From positions 1 through 9,460 of the forward strand of contig VXZL01000478.1 in the NCBI GenBank assembly GCA_009845505.1: a DNA stretch of 9,460 nt, in the 5' to 3' direction. The translations under genes were made by a program, and so were the position numbers. Source of the stretch: Candidatus Poribacteria bacterium (GTDB lineage Bacteria; Poribacteria; WGA-4E; WGA-3G). Below, piece by piece: positions 6,933 through 9,460 of this stretch. How positions within the stretch are numbered: the first letter of the stretch is position 1; each line of letters starts with the position of its first letter. Under the pieces are notes generated by a model, which saw only the letters and a program-made list of their open reading frames with translations, did not search any database and had not been told where the DNA came from.

Positions 6933-6961
6933 ATTGTATCAGAAGGGGACGAATTTGACAA
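6933..6961 (-). promoter_or_regulatory. Sigma-70-type promoter for the dehydratase-led gene run
   Basis: On the minus strand TTGTCA (6961-6956) is followed after 17 bases by TACAAT (6938-6933), with TG one base upstream as an extended -10. The predicted start is near 6926, about 34 bases before the ATG at 6892. No comparable promoter was found in front of the next three minus-strand genes, which fits a single unit. Confidence 0.7.
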
Positions 6962-6999
6962 CAACCTTTTCTACAACCCAAACAGTTGACACAAATTCG
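6950..6999. promoter_or_regulatory. 8-bp inverted repeat framing the divergent promoters (candidate operator)
   Basis: CGAATTTG (6950-6957) and CAAATTCG (6992-6999) are perfect reverse complements separated by 34 bases. The left arm touches the -35 box of the minus promoter and the right arm abuts the -35 box of the plus promoter. The symmetry fits a regulator binding both arms and controlling both transcripts, but no regulator gene is present in the window. Confidence 0.45.
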
Positions 7000-7017
7000 C
7001 GAGCATGTTAATATAAT
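6986..7017 (+). promoter_or_regulatory. Sigma-70-type promoter for the Gfo/Idh/MocA-PhyH operon
   Basis: A perfect TTGACA lies at 6986-6991. After 17 bases comes TAATAT (7009-7014) with an upstream TG at 7006-7007; a perfect TATAAT lies at 7012-7017 but at 20-base spacing. Either could serve as the -10 box. The predicted start is near 7021-7024. The TTG of the -35 box is also the first codon of the longest possible frame, which argues against that frame being the true start. Confidence 0.7.
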
Positions 7018-7053
7018 GGCAAGTTTGGGAAATCCGCAATTGCACGCTTCAAT

Positions 7054-7060
7054 GAGGAGG
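7054..7060 (+). promoter_or_regulatory. Strong ribosome binding site that fixes the oxidoreductase start
   Basis: GAGGAGG ends six bases before the ATG at 7067. It selects this start over the TTG at 6986, which lies within the promoter, and over the ATG at 7073. Confidence 0.8.
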
Positions 7061-7066
7061 CACATT

Positions 7067-8101
7067 ATGGCGATGTATCGAACTGGAATTGTTGGCGGAA
7101 GGCGGGGTGTCCACCACGCCCGACGTTATGAAGGCATCGAAAATATGAAGGTAATTGCCATCTGCGAGATTGACGAGGAACGACTACAAACAGCGGTAGA
7201 AGAACTCAACATCCCGGGGTATACAGATTACGTCGAGATGTTAGAAAAGGAAAAACCCGATATCGTCCACGCCGTAACAGAGCCAACAGTCCCACGACAT
7301 ATCTGGGTAGAGCCTGCCGCCGAAGCCGGTGTTAAGGCGTTGGTGATAGAGAAACCGCTCGCACTCAGACCCAGTGAAGCAGAGGCACTCGCCGCCGCAT
7401 ACGAGAAAACAGGGTTGAAGATTATCGTTAATCATCAACGGCGGTATCTGCCTTTTGCCGAAAAACTGCTGGAGTTCTTTGAGAACGATAGCCTCGGCGA
7501 TATACATTTCATTCGTGCTTGCACCGAAGGCGACATCACTGACATGGATACCCATCTAATGGATGTCGTGCTTTTTGCCCTTAAAGACATTCCGATCACA
7601 CACGTCTGGGGTGCCGTTCAGGGTGCAGAAACCTATCACATTCCGTACCGGCAATGCCCTGAAGATTTAATGGCGATTTATACATTTGAGAACGGCGCGC
7701 GCGTCCACTTTGAATCCGCACGGACAGCATTCGGAACCATCGACTTTCCCAGTAGTAATCCACGGTGCAACCTCGATTTCTGGGGAACGAAAGGCAGAAT
7801 GTGGTGGCGAGAAAACGGCTCATGGGGATACCAATTTGATGGTATGGCAGAACACTTCGTCGAGAAAACCCACTTCGGTGAAGATGACAAATTCGGACAG
7901 CGTGACTTTACACAAGCCATCGCGACTTGGTTGGATGATGAAAATCAACCCCACCGCAACAGATTAGAATTCGCACTGCTCGGTTTCGACCTAATTATGG
8001 CGGCATATCGCTCTGCACTCATCGGCAAGCGGATTGCGTGGCCCCCGAAACTCAGCGATGAAGAGTGGGTGGAACTGAAAAATAGGATCGTCGGTCCCTA
8101 A
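7067..8101 (+). CDS. Gfo/Idh/MocA family NAD(P)-dependent oxidoreductase
   Basis: The protein has 344 residues, the usual family length. The N-terminal Rossmann domain opens with YRTGIVGGRRGVHHA (4-18), a variant of the GxGxxG nucleotide loop. VIEKPL (93-98) holds the conserved EKP with the catalytic lysine at 96. NHQRRY (122-127) and DTHLMDVVLF (161-170) match the family active-site region, with H163 and D166 in the expected positions. The C-terminal part is an alpha/beta domain of about 200 residues with several tryptophans, probably lining a sugar site. Such enzymes oxidise or reduce sugars, inositols or their acids; the substrate here is unknown. The start at 7067 gives a normal N-terminus. 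It is the first gene of a plus-strand operon, with a PhyH gene starting 53 bases after its stop, and is divergent from the dehydratase. Confidence 0.92.
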   Translation: MAMYRTGIVGGRRGVHHARRYEGIENMKVIAICEIDEERLQTAVEELNIPGYTDYVEMLEKEKPDIVHAVTEPTVPRHIWVEPAAEAGVKALVIEKPLALRPSEAEALAAAYEKTGLKIIVNHQRRYLPFAEKLLEFFENDSLGDIHFIRACTEGDITDMDTHLMDVVLFALKDIPITHVWGAVQGAETYHIPYRQCPEDLMAIYTFENGARVHFESARTAFGTIDFPSSNPRCNLDFWGTKGRMWWRENGSWGYQFDGMAEHFVEKTHFGEDDKFGQRDFTQAIATWLDDENQPHRNRLEFALLGFDLIMAAYRSALIGKRIAWPPKLSDEEWVELKNRIVGP

Positions 8102-8154
8102 AGTCAGAGTCCCGACAATCCGTTCAAACAAACCACAAGGAACAGCAAAAAGAT

Positions 8155-8967
8155 ATGCTCAACCAAACCCAAGTTGACACCTTTCAAAAAAAAGGGTTTC
8201 TCCTCGGAAACCGCGTCTTAAGCGATGAACAAGTTGACGAATTGCGTTCGGAGTTGGCGCGCGTCATTGATAATTATGAAAAACCTGAGGTTCCACAGCC
8301 GGTACGTATTGCGAACCTTGGTGGTAAAGAAGAGAGTCCGGTCTGGCAAATCGTTAATATTTGGGAGGCGAGTTCTGCCTATCACCGACTTGTTCACAAT
8401 CCGACCATTGTCGAAGAAATTGGGCAACTGACAGCAGCAACAGAGGTGCGCGTCTGGCACGACCAAATCCAATACAAACCACCACAAGTTGGTGGCGTGA
8501 ACCGTTGGCATCAAGATTCACCGTTGTGGGGGATTCTCATGCCGAAAACGAGTCAAGTAACGGCTTGGGTTGCGTTGGACGATGTTGATGAAAGCAACGG
8601 GTGTATGCGCATGGTCCCTGGATCTTATCATTGGGGCAGCCAGATGCCGTTTCTGCGTGAGGTCGAGAACATCGATTCATTGCCGGACCACTTTGAAGGG
8701 AAAGAATTAGACGTAGAACTCTGTCCTGTGTCGAAGGGGCATGTCCATTATCATCACGCCTTAACGTGGCACGGTTCGCATGACAACACCAGCAGCGATC
8801 CGCGGCGCGCGATTGCGGTGCATTATATGACGGGCGAAACTGTCTACGACGAAAGTGGTAGCCACATCATGAAACGTTTCGTTACTGTCAATGACGGTAA
8901 TAGATTAGCGGGGCACCATTTTCCACTTGTGATGGATGCTGGAAAACCGACGAAGCCCAACATATAA
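8155..8967 (+). CDS. Phytanoyl-CoA dioxygenase (PhyH) family protein, tandem copy 1
   Basis: This 270-residue, full-length Fe(II)/2-oxoglutarate-dependent oxygenase has the complete iron triad: H119 and D121 in WHQDSP, and distal H206 in TWHGSHDN. It is followed by R217-R218 for binding 2-oxoglutarate. The N-terminal DTFQKKGFLLGNRVLSDEQV (9-28) and AWVALDDVDESNGCMRMVPGS (about 137-157) are classic PhyH elements. There is no signal peptide, so it is cytoplasmic. AAGGAA at 8137-8142 is a possible ribosome site but sits 12 bases from the ATG, somewhat far. The gene lies 53 bases after the oxidoreductase and 24 bases before a close paralogue, so all three are probably co-transcribed. Family members hydroxylate or oxidatively demethylate small organic substrates; the substrate here is not known. 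Parts of the coding sequence are nearly identical to the next gene, and others are clearly diverged. Confidence 0.93.
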   Translation: MLNQTQVDTFQKKGFLLGNRVLSDEQVDELRSELARVIDNYEKPEVPQPVRIANLGGKEESPVWQIVNIWEASSAYHRLVHNPTIVEEIGQLTAATEVRVWHDQIQYKPPQVGGVNRWHQDSPLWGILMPKTSQVTAWVALDDVDESNGCMRMVPGSYHWGSQMPFLREVENIDSLPDHFEGKELDVELCPVSKGHVHYHHALTWHGSHDNTSSDPRRAIAVHYMTGETVYDESGSHIMKRFVTVNDGNRLAGHHFPLVMDAGKPTKPNI

Positions 8968-8991
8968 GTTTTTTTATAGGAGGGAAGAGGT

Positions 8992-9460
8992 ATGCTCAAC
9001 CAAACCCAGGTTGACACATTTAAAAAAAAAGGCTTCCTTCTTGGAAGCCGTGTTTTGAGCGATGAACAGGTTGAGGAACTACGGTCAGAACTGACCCGCG
9101 TTATTGACGATTACGAGAAAGTCGATATTCCGCAGCCCGTTCACATTGTCAATCTCGGTGGCAGGGAAGAGAGTCCGGTCTGGCAAATCGTTAATATTTG
9201 GGAGGCGAGTCCTGCCTATCACCGACTCGTTCACAACCCCGTCATTGTCGAAGAAATTGGGCAACTAACAGCAGCAACAGAGGTGCGCGTCTGGCACGAT
9301 CAGATCCAATACAAACCCCCTAAAGTCGGGGGTGTCAATATGTGGCATCAAGATTCGCCGTATTGGCCGATTCTTACGCCAAAAACGAGTCAGGTAACGG
9401 CTTGGGTTGCGTTGGATGATGTTGATGAAAGCAACGGGTGTATGCGCATGGTCCCCGGCT
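8992..9460 (+). CDS. Phytanoyl-CoA dioxygenase (PhyH) family protein, tandem copy 2 (3' end cut by window)
   Basis: The frame is open from ATG 8992 to the window edge, 156 codons. It has the same opening, MLNQTQVDTF, as copy 1 and aligns without gaps to residue 156. The iron motif WHQDSP is present with H119 and D121; the distal histidine lies beyond the edge. A strong AGGAGG (8978-8983) eight bases upstream suggests better translation than copy 1. Compared with copy 1 it differs around the iron motif (R117M, L124Y, G126P, M129T), hinting at a different substrate pocket. It should be an Fe(II)/2-oxoglutarate oxygenase if the missing part is intact. The 24-base gap to copy 1 has a T-run but no stem, so co-transcription is likely. 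Confidence 0.9.
   Translation, partial: MLNQTQVDTFKKKGFLLGSRVLSDEQVEELRSELTRVIDDYEKVDIPQPVHIVNLGGREESPVWQIVNIWEASPAYHRLVHNPVIVEEIGQLTAATEVRVWHDQIQYKPPKVGGVNMWHQDSPYWPILTPKTSQVTAWVALDDVDESNGCMRMVPG

Noticed and set aside
6986..7066. An N-terminal extension of the oxidoreductase from a TTG
   Set aside because: The TTG is the first half of a perfect -35 box, the extension contains the -10 box, and a strong ribosome site points to the ATG at 7067.
8968..8991. A terminator between the two PhyH genes, suggested by a T-run
   Set aside because: There is no stem before the T-run, and a strong ribosome site for the next gene follows at once.

Overview
The window looks like a chromosomal piece of a Candidatus Poribacteria-type bacterium (sponge-associated or marine). 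This is inferred from the gene mix: several phytanoyl-CoA-dioxygenase (PhyH) proteins, an enolase-superfamily sugar-acid dehydratase, a Gfo/Idh/MocA oxidoreductase, and a secreted protein whose N-terminal and VWLNG-type sequences resemble a family I associate with that phylum. No taxonomic marker gene is present, so the assignment is moderate confidence. Promoters are sigma-70-like and most starts have Shine-Dalgarno sites, so this is bacterial DNA. Coding density is high. I see no rRNA, tRNA, CRISPR array, transposase, integrase or phage gene, and no gene-free stretch exceeds about 190 bases.

Layout. (1) 1-902, minus: the 5' part of a gene for a secreted protein, running off the left edge. 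(2) 903-1092: two back-to-back promoters. (3) 1093-1920, plus: a PEP_hydrolase/Tm-1-type TIM-barrel protein. (4) 1921-1979: a short convergent gap holding a 9-bp palindromic hairpin. (5) 1980-6892, minus: four co-directional genes that may form one transcription unit, read from right to left. They are an enolase-superfamily dehydratase, a PhyH-like protein with an atypical iron site, a membrane-anchored dihaem cytochrome, and a Rieske/glutamate-synthase-like fusion. A second copy of the hairpin repeat lies just after the dehydratase gene. (6) 6893-7066: divergent promoters framed by an 8-bp inverted repeat. (7) 7067-9460, plus: a Gfo/Idh/MocA oxidoreductase followed by two tandem PhyH paralogues, the second cut by the right edge.

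How the genes may work together. The dehydratase and the dehydrogenase, divergently transcribed from one control region, suggest catabolism of a sugar or sugar acid. The linked PhyH-type oxygenases could open or demethylate a decorated substrate. The Rieske-FMN-[3Fe-4S] protein and the membrane cytochrome suggest a redox branch, but nothing in the sequence proves that they are partners. The points most worth following are the PhyH tandem pair with mosaic identity, the PhyH-like protein lacking an HxD motif, the Rieske/GltS fusion beside a four-helix dihaem cytochrome, and the repeated hairpin placed after genes.
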